Assembly (NCBI GenBank): GCA_012845835.1
Contig: JABAKD010000014.1
Coordinates: 5,193,896 to 5,257,895, forward strand
DNA: 64,000 nucleotides
Direction of reading: 5' to 3'
From: Undaria pinnatifida
Lineage: Eukaryota > Sar > Phaeophyceae > Laminariales > Alariaceae
In this document: piece after piece, positions 33,860 to 47,500 of the stretch
Layout of the letters: every line of letters starts with the position of its first letter
Position numbering within the stretch: position 1 is the first letter of the stretch
Notes under the pieces: generated by a model
Told to the model about the DNA's origin: nothing
What the model saw: only the letters and a program-made list of their open reading frames with translations
Database searches by the model: none
Made by a program: the position numbers and the translations under genes

Positions 33860-35468
33860 CTGTTCGGGGGAAAAAATGAAGGCACGTACAGGGGAGGAAA
33901 AGGGGATCGACTTTTATGACTACGGCGTGTCCACAATCTCGCAAGAGTGTGAAAAACTCCCGCAAGTTGAGCTGGGAAGAAAAAACGAAACGTGACGACA
34001 AGAAAATCACAAAAAAAAACGCAAGAAACACAGAAACATGAAAACAACGACGAAACACACACACAAATCACAAAAACACGCGCCACAAACCACAAAAAAA
34101 AAACACAAGAAAAAAAAACACAACAAAGAAAGAAAAAAAAAACTAAACCTGGTAAAATACCAGATACGCACCTGCGGCCGCAGCTGGCCATCCTCCGTGT
34201 GCGTGCCAACCTCCGCCGCTTGGGACAGCAAGACCCCCTTGCTGTAAGAATCCATGTTGAACGCCGTCTCCTCCTCGTCCGAGTCCGAATCGCCACGACC
34301 GTAAAAGTCTGCAATATTGCTCCCCGACGGTCTCTTTTTTGCCTGCACATCCCCGAAAAGAGAAACCGGTAACAAAAGGCGAAACAGGAAGGGGAAACGA
34401 TAAGAAAAACGATCAAATACAAAAACGAACAACGCAAATTCAAGCGAACGAGACCGCAATATCAGGTACTGCTCCCCGAAGGTCTCTCCGCTTGCGTTTC
34501 CCAAGGCCCACCCCAAACACCGCACCGTGTATATACGTTGCACAATCCCTCTGCGCACACGATACAAAAAACAAACAAACAAACGAAGCGACGACGGCGA
34601 AGACCATTTGAAAAAAAAAGGCAAAATTCGCTGCTCATCCTTTCGGGGGACCAGACGCCACATCGCGTCCCTCTTTTGCAAACTAAATTAATTACCAATC
34701 GTCCTCAAAAAGTAAAAATAAGCAACTAACAACATATTATATCACCCGAACAAGTCGCACCTTCGAAGGCTTGGGCTTAAGGGTAGGGGGTTGCACTTTC
34801 TTCGCTGCCAAGCGCCCGTACGCCGCCACCCTGGCCTGAACGTCCCCCATCTCCGCCGCGTCCACTACGTCGCTCGCGTTTGAGATGCTCACTGGCGGCT
34901 CGCTGCCCCCGCCTCCGTTTTCTATCACTTCCGCCTGTACACAACACACAAAAAAAGAGGCAAAGTTAAGGGTAAGGGCAAGGGAAAGGGAAAGGGCAAT
35001 AAGGTAAAACATATGGTAAAGGTAACGGTGAGGGCAAGGGCAAGGGCAAGGGTGAGGGTAGGGCCAGGGACAAGGATAAGGGCAAGGGTGAGGGTAGGGC
35101 CAAGGACAAGGACAGACAAGGATAAGGGCGAGGGCAAGGGCAAGGGCAAGGGTAAGGATAACGGCAAGGATACCGCTAAGGGTAAAGTTGGGAGTGAAGG
35201 TAACGGCGACGGTAAGGGAAAGGGCAAGGGTAACGTTGGGGGTAAGGGTGGGGCTGAATCGCCCGTGATATTCACTGTTGGTACGTTGCCCCAGCCTCCG
35301 TTTTCTATCATTTCCGCCTCAACACAAAACGAAAAGCAACCAAGCGTGCGAGTGAGGATAATGGTATGGGAGGTAGGAGCGATCAAAATAAAACAGCAAC
35401 AACAACAACAACAACAGCCCCAGCCCCAGCCCCAGCCCCAGCCGCAGCGGCAGCAACAGCAACAACAA

Positions 35469-35515
<47 letters not shown>

Positions 35516-38476
35516 ACAAGAACAAGAACAAGAACAAGAACAACAACAACCAGCTGAGGGTAAGGGCACGGTGAGGGTGCGGTGGGGGGACTCGAACACC
35601 TTGGAGGCTTGGTTCATCGGTACGGGGATATAAATCGCCGACCATTCGTTGGATCAAAATAGTGAGTCAGTCTTATTGAAGTAGCCTTGCGTTTCTACGC
35701 AGGGGAGCGGGGGGGGGGGACTAGGGCGGGATCCACGGGGCTAGGCTACAACTCCTGACGAAGATCCTGATAACCGGGAAAAGTACATACGAGGCTTGCA
35801 ACATGTTGAGGGCAAACAAGCCTTTCGCAACTCTTGTCCACCTCCCCTACGGCAGGTCATAGCAAAAAAAAAACAGGCACGCCGCGAAAAAAAAGCTGTA
35901 CTTGTCTTGTGTCTGTTTGCCGAAAGAGGCACCGACATTTTGGGAGCAAACCATTCGAGAATAGAGTGGCACAGTTGCTGCAATCGGCAAAAAAAAACTA
36001 CAACCCTTGCACACGCCAGACAGATCAGATCCAAATTCATGATCTGCGCCTCTCAGGGCGGATCAATCCCTGATTTATGACTTGTGGTCTATAGATTATG
36101 TTGTCTGGTGGGAGCCGTTTTTTTTGTTCTTCAAATAGTCACTTTTATTTTCCAGCTCAACTCGTGGGAGGTACAACTATAACCTCAGCGACCTTCTGGA
36201 CAAGCCGTGGTCACGGGTGTCTTCTCCGTCTCCCCCGGTAAATGCTTCCATTTTTATCGCGCATAACGTCGAGCATTCTCACTTTTCACGTCTTTACGCT
36301 CGTCGATTTTCACCGATTCTTGTTGACTCACGTCAATCGTGCTTTCCATTCGTAGTCAATTTTTGCCGCAAGAAAAAGTCCCTACGAGCACCAGTTTGAC
36401 AAGCGCTCGGGTGGATTCGAACCCGCAAAATTTGACTTTAGCAGGGACGAGATTCACTTGCTACTCCACAGCGAAGATGTCAGGAGACGGCACTTTGACC
36501 CCTTGACCGACGGCAATTTTCCGATAATTCATCTTGACTGACCCCAAACTACTAGGCTTTAGTGTAGACCGATTGGCTTGACACCTTTGACGGCTAAACA
36601 TTTTCCTTGCCTGACCCGTCTCCTGACATCTTTGCTCCACAGGGGACGCCTGCATACAAAGCCGTATGATCTGCGTGATCTAGCACATGTTTCGTGGGTT
36701 GGATTTGTGCCACACAGATCCCGCACAACACATCATCACGATAGGTATAGGATCTATACAATCTGTATGATCTACATGATATATATGATCCATAGGATCT
36801 AAAGGATCTATATAATATATATACATTACATGTGTGATCTATATGATCTACATGATCTGTATCACCTGTATGATCTAGATCGTGATCTGTTCAATGTGTG
36901 ATAGAATTCCTTCTACTGCAGCTGCTGTACCAAAACAGGGAAACGGTCACGTACACAACGGCAGCTTGCGCTGCTGGAGTAGTAACGGGGACCGCCGGTA
37001 GGGGCAGCTCGCACTGCTGTCTGTCGCGACCACGGTAACTGCAGGACACGCCAGCTAGCGCTGGATTGCGAATACAAATGAGTGACATTGACACACGATG
37101 TGTATGAAAAATACGTGGAAGTTTAAGGAGCTTAAGCTCCATTTTTGCCCATCCGTCGGAGGATAAAAGAAAAAAGAACAAGAAAAAAGGTCTGAAAGGG
37201 GGGGACAAAATTCCGTACATAACTCGAAGTACGTTAGACAGGGGATATGTCCATAAAATCATGAAACATACCATAGGTGCAGAAGTGCAGAAACTCTCAT
37301 CATAGTTGGAAACGCCTCCATCTCAGATATATATGATACACCCTCAAGCGCACCAAGCCGAGCACATGACACGATTGCAGTTTTCCGTATAACGTAGCAC
37401 GCTCGCACCGTACAAAATGCGTTCCTCAAATGTATACCCCTGGCAATATGTTTTTCCATCCCATCAATACTTCAACAAAATTATGCTAACAACGCCAGCT
37501 GCGAGTTCGACGAATTTAGGGTCGATACTCATCGTTGCAAGCTGCGTACTACACCGGTCGCCCGTTTTCAGATTTTTTTTTCATGAGTCAAAATCTACAG
37601 TAATATAAGATGACATCGTATTGCAATACTAATCTACCTGGTATCATTTGTAGGTGTGTTCTTCGCACTTTTTCTTCGCTCCTTTGGGACATCAAGGGTG
37701 GGGAGCCGTCTAAAAAAAAACACTCAGAAATTAGGCATCGGTCACATACACACATCAATCAGCTCGGGTTGCCGGGGTATTTAATACGGGGGTCGGTAAA
37801 TTTGGCGAGTTTTTTTTTGTACTGGCTCTGGGTCTTTTCGCGCGAGTAGCCGCCGTCTTCCTTTCCGGTCGTAAGGTCAGGTCTCGTGCTCTTTTATTTG
37901 GCGATAATGAATCGGCAATGGAATAGTAAGCTGCCACGTTGCGCCCGAGAAGAAAAAAATAGCCTGAAGCCTTGTTGTCCGTGAGGTAGAGAGTCACTCG
38001 TGCGAGTGCCTCAAACCTAGTATTAAATAGTGAAAATGAAGGTACATAATAACATCGCCCCTGCCGCAGCCTTGCGCCGAACCGCGACGGAAGGAGATGT
38101 GAACATAATTACCATCATCTGAGTCGCGGTCGGTCGTTAAACTTTCGTTTTTTGGGCTTTTGGGCTATACAGACTTCCAAAGCTGCAGCTGCTGCTGGAC
38201 CCTTCGAACAGCTCCCGCAGCTGCTGGGCCATTCGAACGGCTGTCCCAGAACGTCAAACGTCAGCTATGTTTTGTAATTTCAATGCTGGCGGTGGTGATT
38301 AAGGCTGCAAGTGTTTCATAAGCTGCTGCCGTTCGTTTTTTCCCCCCTATCCGCTGCTGCTCACAACGTCAGCAGATTCCGTGTCGTACATGGTGCTGAA
38401 TTTTTATCGCTATACCACAGCGCTGTCGCCAAAGCTTCCAGCGCCACCGCCAGCACCCCCGCGCCGCCGCGACAGC

Positions 38477-38507
<31 letters not shown>

Positions 38508-41500
38508 ACTACTGCTGGTGTCTATACTGCGTAAGTTTTTAAAGGTAAAAAATCGCTGTCTGTGGTCATGACCTCGCCTAGCCTATCTTCCTTGCTACAT
38601 ACTCGTTCCATGGCGGAGTACCTATGCGTGGGGAGCATGGGAGGGAGGGAGCTGGCTGTGATAATGGCACTAGTGCTATCTGTGACTGGGCACCTTAGGG
38701 GAAGGCGCTCAAGTGCTGGCTGCGGAGGTCGCCGTTGCTGCAGCAACGTGTTGTACGAACTCGCATCGTTTGTTTCGGATCGCCCAACACAGCTGCAGCT
38801 TCGAGTATTTACTTACACCAAGACAGCAGTCAAATCGCACATACATCAAAAAGTACCCGCAAATTGTTGCACATGGCCGGTCACCCATCGACCAGTCAGT
38901 GTATTTTCCAAGAAGATCTGGAAATACCTGGTAGGCTACAACAGCATCAGATCACCATAATGTATCTGGGCTGTCCTTATAGCAGCAGTATCACAAATAC
39001 ATAACTTCCTTATTTCCGATACTACACCCGGATCAAATACATTGCAGTATAGCTGCATGCTCAATCTGCCGTAAGGATGCGGGCGAACGCACGGGGGTGC
39101 AAAATGCAAAAAAATCATCCGCCCCTTGCGTCACCCTGCCTCCGAAGGGGAATCTTGTAAGATTAATACAGTTTTAGTAAGACGACTCTTGTCGTATCGC
39201 TTTAGATCCCTACTGCTGAGATCCCGAGGGGTCAACGCCTCCTTTACAATTGGAAACCCTTTTAGGGGGACAAAATTTACTTCAAGTTAGTATGGGGAGG
39301 GATTTCGGGGCTCTAAAGGGGTTACGCTCCTTAACTTTGATATCCCGATTCCTGATATTCAAATGGGTTAAGCTCTCCACCTTCATGGCTAAAATCGGAT
39401 TCGGGGTCACATAGATATCCCTCCCCCCTCCCCATTACGGTGCATACCTTCATTGCTATCGAAACGAGAAGGTTTCCTCTTTCACTACGGCGCATGCCTC
39501 CAGGTTTATCGCGAAAAGGGCACATCAAATCCTTCCCCCTAATCGACTCGCGTCGAACTGCTGTGCGATGCGATCGTCCTACCTTGTATCGTTCCCCATT
39601 AGACCACGGCCGATGAACGCGGGTCTCTCGACCTTCCCACATTTTGTAAAATGTGACATAAATACGTCAACAGTGAGTTTCACCGACCGAGAAGCTGAGC
39701 AAGTTGCGCGATAATACTTCAACATTTTCGACGATCACACATCCAGCCCGAGCGCGTTGTCCCCCCGACGACGCCAACCCCTCGAACCTCGACCGATCAG
39801 CCACTACAACCCCACCGACGGGAAAAATCAAGTGTCAGTGCGGCGAGCGGCGGAAAAAAACCGATGAACTGACTTCATGTCGGTGGCTCGCCGTATGTCA
39901 GGTATGACAAAGAGTTCAACACCCCCCCGGTGGTAACATTTTCGGTTACGGATTTTCATCACCAGTTAGGTCATACTGGGGGTGTGATATACAACATACC
40001 CCGGGTGATAAAGTGGTAGATCGTTCGGGATTCTTGTACAATTACGACCCGGGTGGTACACTGCAGAGGCGTGATAAACAAAGGGGGGTGGTAGCAATGG
40101 TTACAAATGAATTTTGCCGCCACACTCCACGCAGTCGGGGGCGTGACACTGCGTATGAGGCATTACCTTGGAGAGGGTCGGATACAACGTACCCCGGGTG
40201 ATAAATCGGGTGACCGCTGAGGATTTTAGAAAAGTTTCCACCCAGGTAGTAAAACTGCGGGGGGTTGGTACACAAGGTGGGGTGTGCTTTATATTATACT
40301 CTCCTACCAGAAACCAGGTATATGGTATGCTATGCAGTCATGGTCCCTAATTTGTGCTGTGCCTTGCCAGATGGCAATAGCCGCACTAAAGCGGGACCTC
40401 GAACAACTGCGTGAAGCCGCGGTACTCTGCAAACCGGGGTCGTGAAAAGCGTTTTATCACCGCACGAAACCCGCGGCCCAGCAATAAAAGGGTACCCATG
40501 AGAAGCAATTTTCACCGCGCGAAACTGGGGTCCAGCACTACAAGGGTACCGCACGTGGAACCATGACTGCACCTAAAGCACCCAACATAACGAAAACGGT
40601 CTAAAAGACACCAAAACACCAAAACGACCAAAACGTTCAATACGGCGAAGAAAAAAACCCGGCAAGACCCGTGCCCACGGCATACGTGTGCACCTCGTGT
40701 GCTTTCTGCGGCTGCTACTTGAGCTCAATACCTAAACCAAAGCTTGACTTGAGAGAAAAGATGTATGCTTAGGCTCCTCTTTGAGGGTGTAACCGAAAAT
40801 CCTCTTTGAGGGTCTAATCTAAAATCCTCTTTGAGGGTCTAACTTACCCAAACAAAAATTGACAGTGAGAAAACATGTGCGCTTAGGCTCCTCTTTCGAG
40901 GTCTAAACGTAAAAACCAAAAAGTTGACTGTGATAAAAAATGCACGCTTAGACCTTCAACTTGAGGAACTCTATTATAACTGACCCAAAAATGGAAGAGA
41001 AAAAAGAAAAAATCAACACCGCACTCCCCCGATACGGGGACAAAGCACTTGGAATTTGACCAGGAACTTTTCAGGCGCTGGAACACGTGGGTCAACCCGA
41101 TTGAACAATATCTGTGCCCTGGGTATTAAACGAATTTCATTGATAAACACAAACGCTATTCAAACAATTCTGGAAAGTGACGAAGAAAAATGGCTCTGCC
41201 CTGGCCTCTACAACTCGAAACCCCTTTTTGGGGAACAGTTTACTTGGAATTAGTACTGGTATAGGTTTACTTGGAATTTGTTTAGGGAGGGGTCTCGGGG
41301 CTCTAAAAGGGATACCGAATACTATTGCAAAATAAAGTGCTATTCAAACAATATTGGACAAATGACGATGAACAACACCTTTGCGCTGGGTACTCAAGGA
41401 ATAATATTTGTAAAACACAAATGACCGACCAACCCACCTGCACCACGTGCATCGCGGCCGGCACCCCAAAGCTCCCTCCTCCCGCCACCACCCCATTCGT

Positions 41501-44500
41501 GGCTACCTTCCCGGCCAATGCCTTCGCCACCTCCCCGCCGTCATCCCATCCCTCATCCTCATCCTCGTCGTCGTCCGAGTCATCCTCCTCCTCGCTCTGC
41601 TGGTGCCGAGGTCCTGCCCCCGCCTTCCTCGGCCCGGGTGCGACCCCCCCTCGCCCGCGCAGCTCGCCAACACCGCTACCGCTACTGCCTCCACTAACCC
41701 TTCCTCCACCTGTAGCGTTTCCACCACCAACCCCGGCAAGGGAAGCGCCTCCGACGCCGCTAACGCCGCCTCCAATCGTAGCGCTAACGTCATCACCATC
41801 CCCATCGGGGGCAACTCCCGACCTCCCCAGGCCCGGCACACGCAGGGCATCGCCTAGCGTGTCCACTTTCCCCACCTCTGGCGCGATCGGCGTGGGGAGT
41901 CCTGCGGAGGATACTACCCGGAAAGATCCGGGAGGCTGATGTGGCCGGGAAAGGCCATGAGCAGCGGAGCAGCGGGCGGCCCGGAGGGGGGGGGGGGAAT
42001 AGGTGTTAAGACGAAAACCACTAAGGGTCCACAAGATACCGGACCTCCTCGAGAGTACGAACACGTGATCGAGGGGTTTTCCGTATATGAGTACGTAGGC
42101 ATGTTGGTTCTGTAATAGCTGAGTCACAACGCCCACGAGGCCCATGGGGTAACTCTCAAGATTTGATTGGGTAACGGTTATTGGTTTTCTTGATTGGATT
42201 AGGCTTGCTACGTATACACGGGCGTCCTACATTCTTGTGTATTTTCGCGCTTAACCCTGACCCGTACCAAATGCCGGCCAAAGTGCCGAAATGCCCCCTG
42301 TAAGACATCACTGACGTAAAAAGGCTAGAAATGTCAACTAATGTGTACCAGATATCACCGGGGTTTACATGTGTATAAGTCCACTATTTCCTCGAAAACC
42401 TGGTACCTGGCAAGCGGTAAAAGCCGCCCTCATGCAGTGATACATATTGCTTGACATTTCGAACCATTTTACCCCAGTCATGTCATCAGGGGACGAACTT
42501 CGACCGGTGTTTCGTATGGGTTAGGGTTAGCGTTAGGGTAAGTTAGCATGGTTGAAAAAACACAACAATATCAAACAGCCCCCTCAGGGATTGACGCACA
42601 TTATTGGAACCTTCAAAAATGCCAAGGGCAAAATTGAGTTAAATCGATACACGACGTGTATGAAAATACGTGGAAGTGTGGTGAGCTTACGAGTAGTCTT
42701 TTTATTTTTTCCCATCCGCCGGAGGATAAAAAATGAAAAAATGAAAAAATGAAAAAATAAAAACTATGGAACTAACCCTGAACCCTATAACCGTAACCCA
42801 CACAAAATACCGGTCGAAGCGCCCCCAAGTGACAGTAACGTCACTGGGGTGAAATGGTTGAAAAAACCCTGAAATGAGTATCACTGCCCTTGGGGGGAAA
42901 AGAAGGTAGCGCGAAGCAGCTAGGTTTAACGCTTCAGGGACCCAGGTGTACACAAACTAAACTGCAACCTTATAACCTCGTTTGGACTGGTCGTTGTTTC
43001 TCGCTGGGTTACTTGCCCGGCGGCTAATTATTTTTTTGAACATAAATGTGCAAGAGTTCCCCCCCCCCTCCCCTTGTTAAACTTGCGACACCCCCGGGAT
43101 TTCAAGCCAACCACATCCCAAAGAGGGAAAACCTTGTACCAACCACAAAACACGAGCAGTTCGGTCCCATCAGCCACCTGGGAAAAAATTGAGGCAGTTA
43201 ATATATATGCATATAAGTACACAATACCAGTCACTACGTACCGTTTTTTTTAGTAAATGTATCCCCAGCACGACTTTACCAAGATATGGTGGCGTTCTTT
43301 TGGCAGGCGACCCGAAACTAAAGGTAAACCCTCAGTGAGTTGACTATGCGACCACGGATTATGGTACACCTTTTTCATTATATATACCTGGTATATGTCA
43401 CCACGCAGCCCGGGCGCGCGTCGTACATCGCCCTACCTCGCACTCCGGACGCATCCGCCACCCCGGAAGCCTAGTCCGTTTCCCGTGGCTCAATCGCCAC
43501 TTATTTAAAAAACTTTTTTCCATCTCCGGCGAGGGCATTTGTGACAAAAATATAAGACGCCACCACACGCCTAAAAAAGTCAGAAAAACAAACCGGAGCA
43601 GCGCGGTGCTCACAGGACGCAATGAACGAAGTACAGTTTTTTCCTGGTTCTTGTTTTTTCTATATTTTCACTTGGTTTAGAGTACCCCTTCGTCCCCTGT
43701 CCAGGAAAAAGAATGCGTTGTGCGGTGTTAAAAAAAAAAGCAGTCTACCCTCTTCTTAAGAGCAGGAGAGGTCAATGGTAAGCACCTGCACTGCCTCGGC
43801 CAACGGCGCGGCTGTGACGTTGGCAAGCGGGACATCGGGAGACGGCGGTCGCTCCGGCACCGCCAACAGGCCCTCCGGATCAGAGATTTTGTCACCCTCC
43901 TCTGGCGCGACCGGGTCCTGTCGCGTCAATGACAAAAACAAGAAACGAGAAGAACTAACCAGTAAGTATACGCAAAAAAAAGCAAGCATTTGTAAACAAC
44001 AACTAAGAAATCGGAAGAAATATGGAACAAAAACACAACGAACAGGAAAATAAACAAAAAACCCAGACCACACACGAAAACCCAACCCAAAGCTGCCAAA
44101 CTTGACCCTCCCCACCCCCCCCCCCCTCCTCCACCCCCCGTGTGCAGTAAAAGCAGCCTACTCTCCTTCGCCATGAGCTTACTGCCCTGCTTAGTGATCA
44201 CATGACTAAATAAAGCAACAAATGAGTACGCCCGTCCCCTCCCCTCCCCCCGCCCCCCCCTCGACGACCCCCCACCCCCCCTCTCGTGCACAGTACAGCA
44301 GCCTCCCCTCATAATATGCTCGCTACCCGCCATCTCTCCCAACCCCAATCCAAAATCCTGATTCATACCCAGATCAACCCCACTTGATCCTGACTCCCCA
44401 CCCCCCACCCCCCACCAACTCCTAATCCCCCCCACCCGTCAGGCAATGTCTGCCTGGTTGGTGAAAACCCGACGTGCTCCGTCCCAGCATAGTAGGGATG

Positions 44501-47500
44501 CGAGGGTCTATGCTCATACGACCACAGCCAAGCACAAACTGAGTACACTCCCCCCTCCCCGCCCGCCGAGCGCAGTAGTAGCAGTCTCCTCTCTTTCTCA
44601 CCATGAGCCTACTTCCCTGTTTAATGGCCAGTTACTACGCAAGCAACAAATGCGTACCCACCCACCCCGGCCGCCCGCCCCCGCCCCCCTCCTTCCCCCT
44701 GTGCACAGTACCCAGTTAGCCAGTAACAGCCTCTCCTCTCCCTCACCATGAGCTTGCTGCCCTGCTTCTTGTGCCCTACACAATACCGTGGTCGGAACCG
44801 CGGGTCCCCCCAGCAAGCCTCTAGCGTGCAGTTTGCGGCCTCGCAAGCTTTTGTCGGCCCAGGAGGCTGCTTCCGGTCAGGGGTAGGGTTCCGATTAGGG
44901 GTAGGGGTAGGGGTAGGGGTGGGGATAGCGTTAGCGTTAGGGACAGGCTGCTTCCGGTTAGGGTTAGGGCTAGGGTTGGAATTAGGGGTAGGGGTAGGGG
45001 TAGGGATAGGTTTAGCGTTAGGGTCCGGCTGCTTCCGGTTAGGGTTAGGGTTTAGACTAGGGGTAGGCGTACGGATAGGGTAGGCGTTAGGGGCAGGCTG
45101 CTTACGGTTTGGGTAGGAGTTGGGATTAGGGGTAGGGATTAGGGTTAGCGTTAGCGGCAGGCTGTCTCCGGTTAGGGTTAGCGTTGGGACTAGGGCTACG
45201 GGTAGAGCTAGCGTTAGGCGCATGATTAGGGTGTCAAAGTTAGGGTCCCTGAATCGGTAAGGGTGACGAGCGACAACAGACGAGACATAACGTCACGGGG
45301 AAAAAACTCGGGAAGAAAAAACTAAAAAACACACACAAAAAAGCCTCTATTATTAGTCGGGCAGAGTCGCCGCCGGCTTCGCAAGATTCCGTAACGCCTC
45401 GAAGGCTGTCGCCGGTTGGATTTTAGGGACGCACGCCACCGTAGGGGTGCCAACAAACCGGTCCGAGTCTCCTCCGTTGAGCACCTCTAAACTGACTCTT
45501 GAGAAAAGCGAACGCGCAACCATGTGAACATCCCATGGGCCGAAGCATGAACTAAACTATACCTGGTACTCTATTTTAGCTATGAATAGTCCGTGTTACC
45601 TGCCGAGATACTTGCGCGGTGGCTAACCACCTGGTAGTTGAAATTTTCTTTAGTAGTAGTCAATAGGTCCAGAGCGAAGCATGCGACGCTCTCGGGATTT
45701 CAACCCAACCAAATGCCGAAAATACTTGTAGACTAAGGCCATTTCTCACACAGTCGGATTCCGCCAGTCGGAAACGGCCCTTTTCGACTGGATTCTTCTA
45801 GTCCTTATCGTCAGTTGAGTCGATTTTATAGTTTTTGTGCTCTTCCCAGAGGCGGTTGGTGTGAGGGAGTACTGCTGTATGGCACTCGAAAATCGGTTGG
45901 CAGCTCTGTGCTTGGCGCATTCTTCCGCGCGACGAACCCTCGTCCAAGCGGGTTGGTGGCGATGGGCTCAGCCGAGAGCCGCCAAAGCTACACCAGGCGT
46001 ATTCGTTGTTGGCAAAATGGCACCGATAACGCGCGCTGCTGCCGTCGTGTGATACACACACTTTTGGCGAGCGGAGCTAGGAGCGCGCCACGCTGACTTG
46101 CGGCGAGAAGCAACAGCAGCGAAAGCCAAGCCAGCGTCGGCGCTGTTGTATGATACTGTTGCGCGGTGCCTGGTATGGGTGTGTCGGCGTGGGGTTGTGT
46201 GTTTTGTGGTGGGATGAGCGGTGCGCTCGGTTCAAAAAACAGTTGTAAAAGGCTTCTTAGACTGAGTTTTTCGACTGGCAGATCCAGTCGAAAAAGTGCC
46301 CCCAGTCGGACAACTCGGTCAACCTTCCTTTTTCGACTGTGTAAGAAAGCCCGCTTTGGGCTTCAGTCTAAAAAGGCCGTGTTCGACTGACAAATCCGAC
46401 TGCGTAAGAAATGGCCTAAGCTATAAATTCGTTTGTGCTGGCCGGTGTCACTTGCTGGGTGACTTGCGCCGTGGCTAATTGATTTCGTTTTTGATATTAT
46501 AAAAGTTTTGTCGCCCTTCTCAACTTGCGGCACAACCGGGATTTCACGCCGACCACATCCCGAAAGAGCAGCCTTGTATATCGAATGATCGTACAAAACA
46601 CCAGATTAAATTATTCTTGAGATGAAAAGCCCCGTCAAGCACAAAACCATGGCCAAAAACTGCTATATACAGTAGGGACCCCCCCATAAGGCGGTCTGAA
46701 TAAGGCGGTATCCCGATATAAGGCGGTCGAAACCGCTAGACACAACCAGAGAATTGCACTCATAACCTGGAATGAATACGGCGTCTTCCCCCTATAAGGC
46801 GGTCCTATTGCTCAGGCACACCACCGACTTACTGGGGGACCCCTACTATTGTACTCTTACCGTACCGCGCTTCTAGGGTTAGAGTGAGGGTTTAGAGGTA
46901 GAAGGTTACGGTCGCGGGATCGGTTCGGGTGACGAGGGAGACAGGCGAGACAATAACCCTACAACAACTCCTAGCGATAGGATTCAAACCGTAATTCTAA
47001 CCGTAAACCCCAACCCCCACCCCAAAACCCTAACCCTAACCCTACCCCTAACCCTAGCGATAGGATTAACCTAAGGTTAATCCCTATGGTTAGGACTCTC
47101 CTAGGGATAACCCCTAGGGTTGAGATTCTCCTAGGGTAGGGATTCCCTACAATAATTCCCTAAGGGTCAGGATTCCCCTAAGGGGTTTATAACCCCTTGA
47201 CCCAAGTTTTTGGGATAAAACAACGCGAATTTAGGCTATAATAGGAAACCTCGGAATCGAATCGAATCAGTTCGGGAGGCGGGCAGGCCTGAGGAGGGGT
47301 GGCGTTCAGTCTACTGGCGGGTTCGTTTCAAATCACTAACGGGTGCGGGAGACTCCTGGGTTTAGCCGGTTTAATTACGGTTTCGTTTCGTTTCGGTTCG
47401 GTTCGGTTCGGTTCGGTTCGGTTCGGTTCGGTTCGGTTCGGTTCGGTTCGGTTCGGTTCGGTTCGGTTCGATCCGATTCAGTTCGGCTCGATTCGGTTCG

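Noticed and set aside
35013-35633. 206-codon plus-strand frame with Gly/Lys and polyglutamine
   Set aside because: Entirely made of the GGGCAA and CAA/CAG repeats; it lies in a candidate intron and overlaps a decayed exon on the other strand.
36402-36470. Functional tRNA gene
   Set aside because: The B box is perfect but T stem and acceptor stem do not pair and the D arm lacks GG.
38320-38571. Plus-strand exon with a Leu run before GTAAGT
   Set aside because: The Leu run is a CTG microsatellite and no partner exon on the plus strand was found.
39704-39907. Plus-strand Cys-rich segment ending CAG|GTATGA
   Set aside because: An isolated candidate without a matching acceptor, partner exon or recognised domain.
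45837-46052. 71-codon plus-strand frame in the Harbinger-like MITE
   Set aside because: No transposase or Myb-like motif, and the MITE is too short to be autonomous.
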